Shown: positions 42,893 to 51,249, numbered from the stretch's first letter. The stretch is 64,000 bases of DNA from Thermomonospora echinospora (GCF_900108175.1 NZ_FNVO01000001.1:523499-587498); one strand, 5' to 3'. Made by a program: numbers and translations. The notes: a model not told the origin generated them from the sequence alone.

Positions 42893-43848
42893 CGATGAGC
42901 GCCGACCAGCGTGATCTGCGGGCAGGCCTGCGCGACTACCTGCAGGGCACCTGGACGCCGGACCGGCTGCGCGCGGCCGCCGAGACGCCCGCCTTGGACC
43001 GCGGGGACTGGAGCGGCCTGGCCGGGCTCGGCGTGTTCGGCCTGACCGTCCCCGAGGCCGCGGGCGGCATGGGGCTCGGCCTGGTGGACGCGGCCATCGT
43101 CTTCGAGGAACTGGGCCGGGCGCTGGTGCCGGGCCCACTGGTGGCGACCTTCCTGGCCGCCGGCCCGGTCCCCGGCGCCGACGACGGCGGCGCCGTCGTG
43201 ACCTCCCTGGACCTGCGGGATCCGGTGCTCGTCGCCGAGCACCTGGACAGCGCCACCCATGTCGTGGCCGTCGGTGACGACGGCCTGCACCTGTGGCCCG
43301 CCGAGGCGCTCGTGGCCGAGCCGGCGCCCGCCCCGCTGGACCCGCTGACCCCGGTGTCCCGCGTCAAGACCCCGCCCGTGGCGGGGGAGCGGATCGGGTC
43401 GGCCGCCGATGCCGCCGGGTGGCGGCTGCGCGGCGCCGTGCTCACCTCCGCCCTGCAGGTGGGGGTGGCGCAGGGCGCCCTGGACCTGGCCGTCCGCTAC
43501 GCCGGGGAACGCACGCAGTTCGGCCGGGTGATCGGGTCGTTCCAGGCGGTCAAGCACCTGCTGGCCGACTCCCTGGTACGGGTCGACCTGGCCAGGGCGG
43601 CGGTCTGGGCCGCGGCGCTGACGGTCGACGACCCCGAGGCGGGAGACCCCGGCGAGGCCGCCTCGGCCGCCAAGGTCCTAGCCGACGACGCGGCGTCCCA
43701 GGGCGGCCGCTGCTGCGTCCAGGTGCACGGCGGGATGGGCTTCACCTGGGAGGTGCTCGCCCACCTGTACCTCAAGCGGGCCTGGCTGCAGGAGACCTGC
43801 TTCGGCCAGGCTGACGAGCACGCCCGGCACCTGGCCGAGGCCCTGTAG
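42883..43848 (+). CDS. Acyl-CoA dehydrogenase, small-subunit (FadE27/29-like) type
   Basis: A 321-residue dehydrogenase shorter than normal because the middle beta-domain is reduced. N-terminal LTMSADQRDLRAGLRDYLQG and LTVPEAAGGMGLGLVDAAIV; C-terminal RTQFGRVIGSFQAVKHLLAD and VHGGMGFTWEVLAHLYLKRA with the Glu. AAGGAG precedes the ATG, which lies within the end of the larger-subunit gene. In ChsE-type pairs only one subunit contributes a full FAD site; this gene's missing central part fits that. Confidence 0.88.
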   Translation: MDLTMSADQRDLRAGLRDYLQGTWTPDRLRAAAETPALDRGDWSGLAGLGVFGLTVPEAAGGMGLGLVDAAIVFEELGRALVPGPLVATFLAAGPVPGADDGGAVVTSLDLRDPVLVAEHLDSATHVVAVGDDGLHLWPAEALVAEPAPAPLDPLTPVSRVKTPPVAGERIGSAADAAGWRLRGAVLTSALQVGVAQGALDLAVRYAGERTQFGRVIGSFQAVKHLLADSLVRVDLARAAVWAAALTVDDPEAGDPGEAASAAKVLADDAASQGGRCCVQVHGGMGFTWEVLAHLYLKRAWLQETCFGQADEHARHLAEAL

Positions 43849-44035
43849 CGGCGGCCCCGCCGCGGGTGCCGCGGCCGACGGCGGCCGCGGGGGCGGACTT
43901 CGCCTCCGCGCGTCCCGCCCGCCGTGCCAGAACGCGGTTCGGTAGGCTGCCGTACGGCGCCGGCGGGCCGCTGGGGCATCGCACCATCAGCGCATCCGGC
44001 CCTTCCGGACCGCCGGACAACGCACGGAGGAACGC

Positions 44036-45232
44036 ATGAGCCGCCTGGCCCGGACCGAGGGACTGACCGAGGTCCAGCAGGAGATCCTCGCCACCATCAG
44101 CGGCTTCGTCGACCGGGAGGTCCTGCCGGTAGCGACGGAGCTGGAGCACGCCGACGCCTACCCCCACGAGATCGTCGAGGGGCTGAAGAAGCTGGGCGTC
44201 TTCGGGCTGACGATCCCCGAGGAGCACGGCGGCCTCGGCGAGTCGCTGCTGACCTACGCCCTGGTCGTCGAGGAGCTGTCCCGGGGCTGGATGAGCATCT
44301 CCGGCATCCTCAACACCCACTTCATCGTCGCCTACATGGTCATCCGTCACGGCACCGACGAGCAGAAGGCGCGGCTGCTGCCGGGGATGGCCGAGGGCCG
44401 GATCCGCGGGGCGTTCTCGATGTCGGAGCCGGACTGCGGCTCCGACGTGGCGGCGATCCGCACCCGGGCCCGGCCGGACGGTGACCACTACATCATCGAT
44501 GGGCGGAAGATGTGGGTCACCAACGGGGGCTCGGCCAACCTGGTCGCCCTGCTGTGCCGCACCGACGAGGGCGCGGACGCGCCCCACCGCAACATGACGA
44601 CCTTCCTGATCGAGAAGGAGCCGGGCTTCGGCGAGGTGGCGCCGGGCCTGACCGTGCCCGGCAAGATCGGCAAGATGGGCTACAAGGGCGTCGACACCAC
44701 CGAACTACTGCTGGACGGCCACCGCATCCCCGCCGACCGCGTCCTCGGCGGCGTGCCCGGCCGCGGTTTCTACCAGATGATGGACGGGGTCGAGGTCGGC
44801 CGAGTCAACGTCGCGGCCCGGGCCTGCGGGATCGCGCGGCGGGCGTTCGAGTTGGCGATCGACTACGCCCAGCGGCGCGAGTCGTTCGGCCGGCCGATCG
44901 CCGACCACCAGGCGGTGCGGTTCCGGCTGGCGGAGATGGCCACCAAGATCGAGGCGGCCCACCAGATGGTGGTGATGGCCGCCCGCAGGAAGGACTCCGG
45001 GGAGCGCAACGACCTGGAGGCCGGGATGGCCAAGTACCTGGCCGGCGAGTACTGCAAGGAGGTCGTGGAGGACGCCTTCCGCATCCACGGCGGCTACGGC
45101 TACTCCACGGAGTACGAGATCGAACGTCTCTACCGGGAGGCCCCGATGTTGCTGATCGGCGAGGGCACCGCCGACATCCAGAAGATGATCATCGGCCGCC
45201 GCCTGCTGGAGGAGTACCGCATCGACTCGTGA
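44036..45232 (+). CDS. Acyl-CoA dehydrogenase, classical homotetrameric type
   Basis: A 398-residue enzyme of the standard fold: IPEEHGGLGESLLTYALVVE, GAFSMSEPDCGSDVAAIRTR, IDGRKMWVTNGGSANLVALL, QRRESFGRPIADHQAVRFRL, RIHGGYGYSTEYEIERLYRE and GEGTADIQKMIIGRRLLEEY. The last two motifs carry the usual FAD and catalytic elements. GGAGGAA precedes the ATG. It is separated from the upstream dehydrogenase pair by 187 bases without recognisable features, so it may have its own promoter. Confidence 0.92.
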   Translation: MSRLARTEGLTEVQQEILATISGFVDREVLPVATELEHADAYPHEIVEGLKKLGVFGLTIPEEHGGLGESLLTYALVVEELSRGWMSISGILNTHFIVAYMVIRHGTDEQKARLLPGMAEGRIRGAFSMSEPDCGSDVAAIRTRARPDGDHYIIDGRKMWVTNGGSANLVALLCRTDEGADAPHRNMTTFLIEKEPGFGEVAPGLTVPGKIGKMGYKGVDTTELLLDGHRIPADRVLGGVPGRGFYQMMDGVEVGRVNVAARACGIARRAFELAIDYAQRRESFGRPIADHQAVRFRLAEMATKIEAAHQMVVMAARRKDSGERNDLEAGMAKYLAGEYCKEVVEDAFRIHGGYGYSTEYEIERLYREAPMLLIGEGTADIQKMIIGRRLLEEYRIDS

Positions 45233-45352
45233 CGCCGCCGAGGCGGGGGATCGGGCGTCGAGCCGACCGGACGGCGTCCCGGTGGCGGCCTCCCGCCCGG
45301 GGACGAGGTCGGTGCTCTCGGGGGGAGCGCGGCCACTGGTGAAAGGAACGCG

Positions 45353-47581
45353 ATGAACGCCGACGCACGGCCGTCCACCCTCACCACCGCGGAGAAGGCG
45401 TCGCTGACCAGCGGCGGCGACATGTGGCACACCACCGCCCTCGCCGGCCTCCCGCCGGTCACGCTCACCGACGGGCCGCACGGCGTGCGCAAGCAGCGCA
45501 CCGCCCCCGGCGCCGACCCGTTCACCGGTGAGCCGGCGACCTGCTTCCCACCGGCCGTCGCACTCGGCTCCACCTGGGATCCCGAGCTGGTCCACCGGGT
45601 CGGCGCGGCGCTCGGCGAGGAGGCCCGCGCGATGGGCGTGGCGGTCCTGCTCGGACCGGGCATCAACCTCAAGCGCAGCCCGCTGGGCGGCCGGAACTTC
45701 GAGTACTACGCCGAGGACCCGCTGCTGACCGGCGTCCTCGCCACGGCATGGGTGCGCGGGCTGCAGAGCCGGGGCGTCGGGGCGTCGCTGAAGCACTTCG
45801 CGGTCAACAGCCAGGAGACCGACCGTATGCGCGTCAGCGCCGACGTCGACGAGCGGACCCTGCGCGAGCTGTACCTGCGCGCCTTCCAACGGGTCGTGCA
45901 GGAGGCGCGGCCGTGGACGGTGATGTGCGCCTACAACCGGATCAACGGGGTGTACGCCGCGCAGCACCACTGGCTGCTCACCCAGGTGCTGCGGGACGAG
46001 TGGGGCTTTGCAGGGCTGGTGGTGTCCGACTGGGGCGCCGTCGTCGACCGGGTGGCCGCGGTGCGCGCCGGCCTCGACCTGACCATGCCGGGCCCCGACG
46101 ACGCCGGCGACCGCGCGCTCGTGCGGGCCGTCGAGGACGGCACGCTCTCCCCGGCGACGCTGGACACCGCCGCCGCACGAGTGCTCGCCCTGGTCGAGCG
46201 GGCGGTCGCCGCCGCCGACCCCGACGCCGCCTACGATGCCGACGCCCACCACGCCCTCGCCCGCGAGGTCGCCGCCCGGGGCGTCGTGCTGCTGAAGAAC
46301 GACGGCGGCCTGCTGCCGCTGCCCACCGAGGGCGTGTCGATCGCGGTCATCGGCGAGTACGCCCGCACTCCGCGCTACCAGGGCGGCGGTAGCTCTCAGA
46401 TCACCCCGACTCGGCTGGACGACGCCCTGACCGAGATCACCGCCCTGACCTCGGCACCGGTGACGTTCGCCGCCGGGTACACCCTCGACGGCGCACCCGA
46501 CGAGCGACTGGCCGCCGAGGCGGAACGGGCCGCCCGCGCCAGTGACGTTGCGGTCGTGTTCGTCGCGACGGCCCAGGAGACCGAAGGTGCCGACCGGGAC
46601 GGCCTCGACCTGCCGCAATCCCAGCTCGCGCTCGTCGAGCGGGTGGCGGCGGCCAACCCGAGGACCGTGGTCGTGCTGTCCAACGGCGCGGTCGTGCTCA
46701 CCAAGCCGTGGGACCGGGCGGTGCCGGCGCTGGTCGAGGGCTGGCTGCTGGGCCAGGCCGGCGGCGGCGCCCTCGCCGACGTGCTGTTCGGCCGGGTCAA
46801 CCCGTCGGGGCGGCTCGCGGAGACGATCCCGCTGAAGCTCGCCGACCACCCGTCGTACCTGGACTTTCCGGGCGAGGCGGGGCACGTGCGCTACGGCGAG
46901 GGCATCCACGTGGGCTACCGCGGCTTCGACGCCCGCGAGCAGGAGGTCGCCTACCCGTTCGGCTTCGGCCTGTCCTACACCACCTTCGCCTACGGTGCCG
47001 CGAGCGCGTCCGTCGTGGACGGCGACGTCGAGGTGCGGGTGCCGGTCACCAATACCGGCGACCGCGACGGCCGCGAGGTCGTCCAGGTCTACGCGGGCCT
47101 GCCCGGCTCCCGGGTCCGCCGGGCGCCGCGTGAGCTGAAGGGCTTCGCCAACGTCGCGATACCGGCCGGGGAGACCGTCGAGGTCGTGGTGCGCGTCGCG
47201 CGTGCCGACCTCGCGTACTGGGACACGCGTCTTCACCGGTGGGTCGTCGAGGGCGGCGACTACGTCCTGGCCGTCGGCGCGTCCTCACGCGATCTGCGCA
47301 CCACCGTCACCGTCCGGGTCGATGGCGACGACGTTCACGTGCCGCTCACCGCCGACTCCACGCTCGGCGAGTGGATGAACGACCCGAAGGGCGCCGAACT
47401 GCTCCGCCAGGCGTTCGCCGCGGCGGCGGCCGGACCCCAGGGCGCGCTGGCGCGCACGTTCACCGATCCGGCGGTCTTCGCCTTCGTCGGCAGCCTGCCG
47501 CTGAACCGGCTCAGCGCGTTCCCCGGCACCTCGTTCAGCGCCGAGATGATCGAGAAGCTGGTCGCCGCGGCCGGCTCCTGA
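45353..47581 (+). CDS. Glycoside hydrolase family 3 beta-glycosidase
   Basis: A 742-residue GH3 enzyme. The barrel domain contains LTDGPHGVRKQ, GPGINLKRSPLGGRNFEYYA, SLKHFAVNSQETDRM and the nucleophile Asp226 in VVSDWGAVVD. The alpha/beta sandwich follows (GVVLLKNDGGLLPL, YQGGGSSQITPTRLDDALTE), then a fibronectin-III-like tail (VPVTNTGDRDGREVVQVYAG). No signal peptide, so it acts on imported glycosides. AAAGGA precedes the ATG. Its place at the end of the catabolic region suggests removal of a sugar from the substrate (inference). Confidence 0.93.
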   Translation: MNADARPSTLTTAEKASLTSGGDMWHTTALAGLPPVTLTDGPHGVRKQRTAPGADPFTGEPATCFPPAVALGSTWDPELVHRVGAALGEEARAMGVAVLLGPGINLKRSPLGGRNFEYYAEDPLLTGVLATAWVRGLQSRGVGASLKHFAVNSQETDRMRVSADVDERTLRELYLRAFQRVVQEARPWTVMCAYNRINGVYAAQHHWLLTQVLRDEWGFAGLVVSDWGAVVDRVAAVRAGLDLTMPGPDDAGDRALVRAVEDGTLSPATLDTAAARVLALVERAVAAADPDAAYDADAHHALAREVAARGVVLLKNDGGLLPLPTEGVSIAVIGEYARTPRYQGGGSSQITPTRLDDALTEITALTSAPVTFAAGYTLDGAPDERLAAEAERAARASDVAVVFVATAQETEGADRDGLDLPQSQLALVERVAAANPRTVVVLSNGAVVLTKPWDRAVPALVEGWLLGQAGGGALADVLFGRVNPSGRLAETIPLKLADHPSYLDFPGEAGHVRYGEGIHVGYRGFDAREQEVAYPFGFGLSYTTFAYGAASASVVDGDVEVRVPVTNTGDRDGREVVQVYAGLPGSRVRRAPRELKGFANVAIPAGETVEVVVRVARADLAYWDTRLHRWVVEGGDYVLAVGASSRDLRTTVTVRVDGDDVHVPLTADSTLGEWMNDPKGAELLRQAFAAAAAGPQGALARTFTDPAVFAFVGSLPLNRLSAFPGTSFSAEMIEKLVAAAGS

Positions 47582-48624
47582 GCCTCCGGCGATGACGAGC
47601 ACGCGCCGGCCTGCGGCACCGTGCCGTTCCGGGAGACGGCGCGGTTTCGGGGCTGCGCCGGACGCGGCGTGGCGGACCGTTCCGGCTCGTCGTGACGCAC
47701 TCCCGGCCGGACGTCCTCCAGCAGGCGCAGGAAGGTGCGCTCGTCGACGACCGGGACGCCCTCGGACAGCGCGCGCCGGGCCTTGGCCGACCCCGAACGG
47801 GGATCGTTGGCGACCAGCACGCTGGTGAACCGGCTGACCGTGCCCATCACGTTCAGGCCCGCGGCGGACGCCCGCGCCGCCAGTTCCTGCCTGGGAACGG
47901 TGGTCTCCCCGGTGATGGCAACCTTCATGCCCTGAACGAGCGGACCGCCGGCGGCCATGCGCCCGGGGCAGCGGAAGGCGCAGGGCGCCTTGCGGATCGG
48001 CGCCGGGTGCCCGGCGCCGTTCTCGGGCGGGCTCTTGGGCGGGCACGCCACCAGGGGGAGCGAGACCCCGAGTTCGGCGGCACTGGCCAGCGAGCCGCGC
48101 AGGATTCCGGCGAGCACCCGGGTGTCGTCCAAGGCGTCGTGCGCCCGCCGCTGCCGGACGCCGTAGTGGGCGGCCAGTGTGCTCAGCCGCATGTCGGGAG
48201 TGGGCGGTCCGATCCGCCGGTTCAGTGCCAGCGTGCACAGCCGCCGCTCGACCGGCAGCCACAGACCGGCCCGGGCGAATTCACGCGCCAGGAAGTTGTA
48301 GTCGAACGCCGCGTTGTGCGCGACCATCACCCGGCCTTCGAGCATCGTCGCGACCCGCTGGGCGACCTGGTCGAACGTCGGGGAACCCCGCAGCCGCTCG
48401 GCGGTCAGCCCGTGGATGTGCACCGGGCCGGGGTCGCAGCCGGGGTCGAGCAGTGTGGTGAACTCCTCGACGGGCTCGCCGTCCGCCCGGAGCGTGAGCA
48501 CCGCCAGCGACAGCACACGGTGCTGGGCGGCCCGCAGGCCGGACGTCTCGACGTCCACGAGCGCCCAGTCGTGGGGGTAGGGGAGCGGCCCGGACACGTT
48601 CCTGACGGTGGAGAACTCGGTCAT
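47335..48624 (-). CDS. DnaQ-like DEDDh exonuclease with BRCT domain
   Basis: A 429-residue predicted protein. Exonuclease motifs are LVDVETSGL (Asp, Glu), MVAHNAAFDYNFL (Asp) and HDALDDTRVLAGIL (DEDDh His and Asp). A BRCT-like domain spans about 235-310 (MKVAITGETTVPRQELAARA, SRFTSVLVANDPRSG). The family usually ends soon after that (FLRLLEDVRPG); here the frame stays open another 110 residues, running 247 bases into the 3' end of the convergent GH3 gene. That tail may be real or an artefact of stop-poor antisense. ATG 48624 lacks a good ribosome site. Confidence 0.82.
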   Translation of the reverse strand: MTEFSTVRNVSGPLPYPHDWALVDVETSGLRAAQHRVLSLAVLTLRADGEPVEEFTTLLDPGCDPGPVHIHGLTAERLRGSPTFDQVAQRVATMLEGRVMVAHNAAFDYNFLAREFARAGLWLPVERRLCTLALNRRIGPPTPDMRLSTLAAHYGVRQRRAHDALDDTRVLAGILRGSLASAAELGVSLPLVACPPKSPPENGAGHPAPIRKAPCAFRCPGRMAAGGPLVQGMKVAITGETTVPRQELAARASAAGLNVMGTVSRFTSVLVANDPRSGSAKARRALSEGVPVVDERTFLRLLEDVRPGVRHDEPERSATPRPAQPRNRAVSRNGTVPQAGACSSSPEAQEPAAATSFSIISALNEVPGNALSRFSGRLPTKAKTAGSVNVRASAPWGPAAAAANAWRSSSAPFGSFIHSPSVESAVSGT

Positions 48625-49021
48625 GGCGGCAAGGATGCCCGGACCGTGCGACGTTACGGGTGGGAACAAGGGCATTCGTTCACGTTGCCGCGACCACGGG
48701 AGGACGGGCGAGATCTTCAAAGGCTCCCGCTCGGGCTGACGCGGCGGAGGCGCCTCGCCGGTTTCCCCGGTTTTCTGGATGCGGTGACGAATGGCCGCCG
48801 GACGGCTGCGACCGCGGCTCCGCTTTTCACCTCTGTGAACCGGAGCGTCCGGGCATGCCGAAGAATACGGTGGCCTTCACATCGGCTCGGATGGACCCGC
48901 CGCAGCATGGGTCGGGAAAAGTCGTCGTGCTCCGGTGCTGTCAGCGCTCAGCATGAAATACCGGACGCCGGCAGCGGGCGGTCTGGAGACAGGTTCGGCC
49001 GCGCATGTCGGAACGGTCCGA
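48625..49021. other. Non-coding stretch downstream of orphan riboswitch
   Basis: No supported gene on either strand. On the minus strand it lies between the 11-codon stub after the riboswitch and the exonuclease start. Frames of 60-100 codons exist but translate to arginine-rich, non-protein-like sequence, and I see no similarity to cell-wall hydrolases. It may hold eroded remains of the gene once controlled by the riboswitch. Confidence 0.5.
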
Positions 49022-49057
49022 CTAGCGGCGCCGAACGGTGGAGTGACGTGCCTCCAC
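49022..49057 (-). pseudogene. Eleven-codon stub after riboswitch
   Basis: The minus strand has AAGGAGAGGAG, six bases, then GTG opening MEARHSTVRRR and an in-frame TAG. The Arg-rich start resembles the n-region of secreted cell-wall proteins found after such riboswitches. Either a nonsense-truncated gene or a leader peptide. The excellent ribosome site shows that this was an expressed start. Confidence 0.6.
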
Positions 49058-49074
49058 GATTTTCTCCTCTCCTT

Positions 49075-49188
49075 GGCCGCCTACCGGGTTAGCTGACGGG
49101 TTCGGGCCAGGAGGCGCCCTATCGCCGTGCGGCGAATTCACCCCGGATGCGTGGGTCCCCGGCTCCGCTCAGCGCGGACTCGGCGGCC
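49075..49188 (-). promoter_or_regulatory. ydaO-type c-di-AMP riboswitch, orphan copy
   Basis: On the minus strand the RNA shows the family's conserved blocks in order: GGCCGCC P1 strand at 49188-49182, GCCGGGGACCCA, GGGGTGAATTCGCC, ATAGGGCG, then CCCGAACCCGTCAGCTAACC and CGGTAGGCGGCC with the closing P1 strand at 49081-49075. These match ydaO/yuaA riboswitches, which bind c-di-AMP and usually switch off cell-wall hydrolase and ion-transport genes. It nearly mirrors the copy at 49686-49821, forming a long inverted repeat. The gene behind it is only an 11-codon stub. Confidence 0.87.
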
Positions 49189-49233
49189 GCCGGCCCATCC
49201 CCGAGCAGGGACGATCACCGACGGTCACGGCGA

Positions 49234-49262
49234 ACGGTAGTAGATGGCGGGGAAATCGTCAA
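49234..49262 (-). promoter_or_regulatory. Promoter for orphan riboswitch
   Basis: On the minus strand TTGACG (49262-49257), 17-base spacer, TACCGT (49239-49234). The transcript would start near 49227, about 40 bases before the riboswitch. Fits the vegetative sigma consensus. Confidence 0.6.
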
Positions 49263-49614
49263 AGGGTGGCAGGACGATCTCAAAAAAGATCTACCTGCAC
49301 TCCGTTGGCCCCGGGGGGCGCTCCACCGGCATGTCCGGGGCGAATCCGGCCGTGCGGCGGCGATGAGTGAGGCGGGGGTGGGGGCAGGCCCTTGCCGTCC
49401 CGGGTCGCCGATCTTGAATGCCGGAGTTTCGGAACATGACAGATCCGGTGTCCATGTCCGCGAGTCGGCGGGTCGCCAGGGTGCATCCCGCTGAGGCGGG
49501 TGGGGCGCGTGAGGAGATTGATCATTTGTCGGGGAGGTCGGTAGATCGATCTTTACCGAACGTGTCCACCTCCTCGCGTTGCGGAATTTTACCTTTGTGG
49601 ATTGCCGTTCCGAC

Positions 49615-49643
49615 TTGCCCGTTCTTTTAACGGTCGCTACTTT
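49615..49643 (+). promoter_or_regulatory. Promoter for CHAP-gene riboswitch
   Basis: TTGCCC (49615-49620), 17-base spacer, TACTTT (49638-49643), giving a start near 49650 and about 35 bases of RNA before the riboswitch. Confidence 0.55.
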
Positions 49644-49685
49644 TCCCGGATACCGGTCCGTTACCTACCTCCCTCCGGGGGGTGC

Positions 49686-49821
49686 GGACCGGACGCCGAA
49701 TCCCGGCGGTGCGCCCCCCGCGCCGCCGGGAGCCGGGGACCCACTGCTCCTGGGGTGAATCCGCCGCGCGCGGTAGGGCGACTCCTGGCCCGAACCCGTC
49801 AGCTAACCCGGTAGGCGGTCC
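49686..49821 (+). promoter_or_regulatory. ydaO-type c-di-AMP riboswitch upstream of CHAP gene
   Basis: Conserved elements in order: P1 strand GGACCG (49686-49691) pairing with CGGTCC (49816-49821), CCGAATCCC, GCCGGGGACCCA, GGGGTGAATCCGCC, GGTAGGGCGACT, CCCGAACCCGTCAGCTAACC, GGTAGGCGG. The ribosome site AAGGAG (49824-49829) follows directly, so ligand-stabilised folding can block transcription or translation. The family senses c-di-AMP and in actinomycetes precedes Rpf, NlpC/P60 and CHAP genes, which fits the gene at 49836. Confidence 0.93.
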
Positions 49822-49835
49822 TGAAGGAGACATGG

Positions 49836-50864
49836 ATGGATCCCATCGGGGAAAAGCTGCTCGACATCGCCAAGACCGAGCTTGGCTACCGAGAGAAATC
49901 GGGAGGGTACACAAAGTACGGAGACTGGTACGGGAAGAACGTCGACAACAACTCGTACTTCAAGAACGCGCCCTGGTGCGACATGTTCCTGGCCTGGGCC
50001 GCCGACAAGGCCGGGGTCGCCGACTGGGCGGGCCAGTTCGCCTACACACCCTTCCACGCCAAGTGGTTCAGGGAGGAGGGCGCCTGGGGGACCAAGCCCA
50101 AGCCGGGCGCCATCATCTTCTTCGACTGGTCGGGCTCCAAGAGCCTGGACGCCATCGATCACGTGGGCATCGTGGAGAAGGTCGAGGGGAAGACGATCCA
50201 CACGATCGAGGGCAACGTCGACGGCGTCCACCTCAAGCGCAAGGAGCGCACCGCCGGCACCATCGTCGGCTACGGCTACCCGGCGAAGGTCGTGGTCCCC
50301 GGCAGGACGGTCGAGTCGGTGACCTCGGGTGCGACCCGTGACACCGAGCAGGGGACCGGGCAGGAGCACGTGCCCGGGCACGCGGCTCCCGGCTCGTCGA
50401 CCGACCGTGGCGCGCCGGCCGACCACGGCATGCCGGGCACGGCCACCCGGGACGTCGGCCCACGCGGACAGGACGTCTCATCGGACCAGCCGATATCGGC
50501 CCTCGACGTGCTGACGATCGTCATCCTCGGCAGCGTGGCGCTTGCCGTCGGCAAGGCGGTGCTCACCAGGGTCCCCGCCGGGCTGCCGGCCTCCTCTCCG
50601 GTCCGGTTCCGCAAGCGCGGACGTCATCACCGCACCCCGGTGGCGCTGCCAGTGGGCGTGACCCCGGCCGACCTGGCGGCGGCCGACTCGTCCACCGCGC
50701 CGATGCGCGCGGTCACCGCCGCGGTCGCGGCCGAGGCCGAGGACCGGGAGTTCTGGAGCCAGGTCTCCCACCTGCGGGAGGACGACGACCTCGCGTACTG
50801 GGGCTCGATGGCAGAGAACGGCGAGAAGGCGGAGAAGGCCGAGGAGGGCGCGGCCGCCCGCTGA
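49836..50864 (+). CDS. CHAP-domain amidase/endopeptidase with single membrane helix
   Basis: A 342-residue protein. Residues 1-150 form a CHAP domain with catalytic Cys48 (NAPWCDMFLAWAADKAGVAD) and His109 (SLDAIDHVGIVEKV) and EGNVDG near 126. A Gly/Thr/His-rich linker follows, then one membrane helix at about 221-243 (ALDVLTIVILGSVALAVGKA), a basic stretch RFRKRGRHHR and an acidic, Ala-rich tail ending EKAEEGAAAR. No N-terminal signal peptide is present. The basic residues after the helix suggest N-outside topology, with the CHAP domain at the wall. Regulated by the upstream c-di-AMP riboswitch. ATG 49836 has AAGGAG at six bases. Confidence 0.9.
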   Translation: MDPIGEKLLDIAKTELGYREKSGGYTKYGDWYGKNVDNNSYFKNAPWCDMFLAWAADKAGVADWAGQFAYTPFHAKWFREEGAWGTKPKPGAIIFFDWSGSKSLDAIDHVGIVEKVEGKTIHTIEGNVDGVHLKRKERTAGTIVGYGYPAKVVVPGRTVESVTSGATRDTEQGTGQEHVPGHAAPGSSTDRGAPADHGMPGTATRDVGPRGQDVSSDQPISALDVLTIVILGSVALAVGKAVLTRVPAGLPASSPVRFRKRGRHHRTPVALPVGVTPADLAAADSSTAPMRAVTAAVAAEAEDREFWSQVSHLREDDDLAYWGSMAENGEKAEKAEEGAAAR

Positions 50865-50883
50865 TCAGGTTCCCCCCTCAGGA

Positions 50884-50920
50884 CCGCCCGGCCGGCTTGG
50901 CGAAGACCCCGGCCGGGCGG
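50884..50920 (+). terminator. Hairpin terminator of CHAP gene
   Basis: CCGCCCGGCCGG (50884-50895), 13-base loop, CCGGCCGGGCGG (50909-50920), 20 bases after the stop codon. Confidence 0.75.
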
Positions 50921-50971
50921 ATCCGTGCCCCGAGCCCTCCCCACGAGCGCTCGTACGCAGCCGCACGATCG

Positions 50972-51001
50972 CGTACATCACCGTGATGACGGTGATGTAC
51001 G
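50972..51001. repeat. Perfect 13-bp inverted repeat
   Basis: CGTACATCACCGT (50972-50984), GATG, ACGGTGATGTACG (50989-51001). It lies in the 385-base gap before the methylmalonyl-CoA mutase operon. With a terminator already at 50884, it is more likely an operator for a dimeric regulator, though a second hairpin is possible. The rest of the gap (51002-51236) shows nothing I can support. Confidence 0.6.
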
Positions 51002-51236
51002 ACTTGTGCAGGAAGAACGGCTGCGGCGCCGGTGCCCTGGCCGGTGCGGAGGAGCGGAGAACGCCCTCTTGTGACGTTCCTCTCATCGGCGTCTCTTTTC
51101 GTGCCGTTCGCCCGCCTCGCCGCGCGGGCGTCACCCGGTGCGGTGGCGGCATCCGCCGCCTGCGCGGTTGTGCGGCGGCACAGCCCTGATCCCCATCAAG
51201 CGGGACCCGGCCTCAGGTCCGTTGTATGCACTCGCT

Positions 51237-51249
51237 TACCATCCCTGCC
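51237..51249 (+). promoter_or_regulatory. -10 box for probable leaderless mutA transcript
   Basis: TACCAT (51237-51242) ends seven bases before the ATG at 51250, and no ribosome site is present. That spacing is typical for leaderless actinomycete mRNAs. No good -35 box is evident. Confidence 0.4.

Noticed and set aside
44705-47236. 843-codon minus-strand frame across acyl-CoA dehydrogenase and GH3 genes
   Set aside because: Shadow of two well-supported genes.
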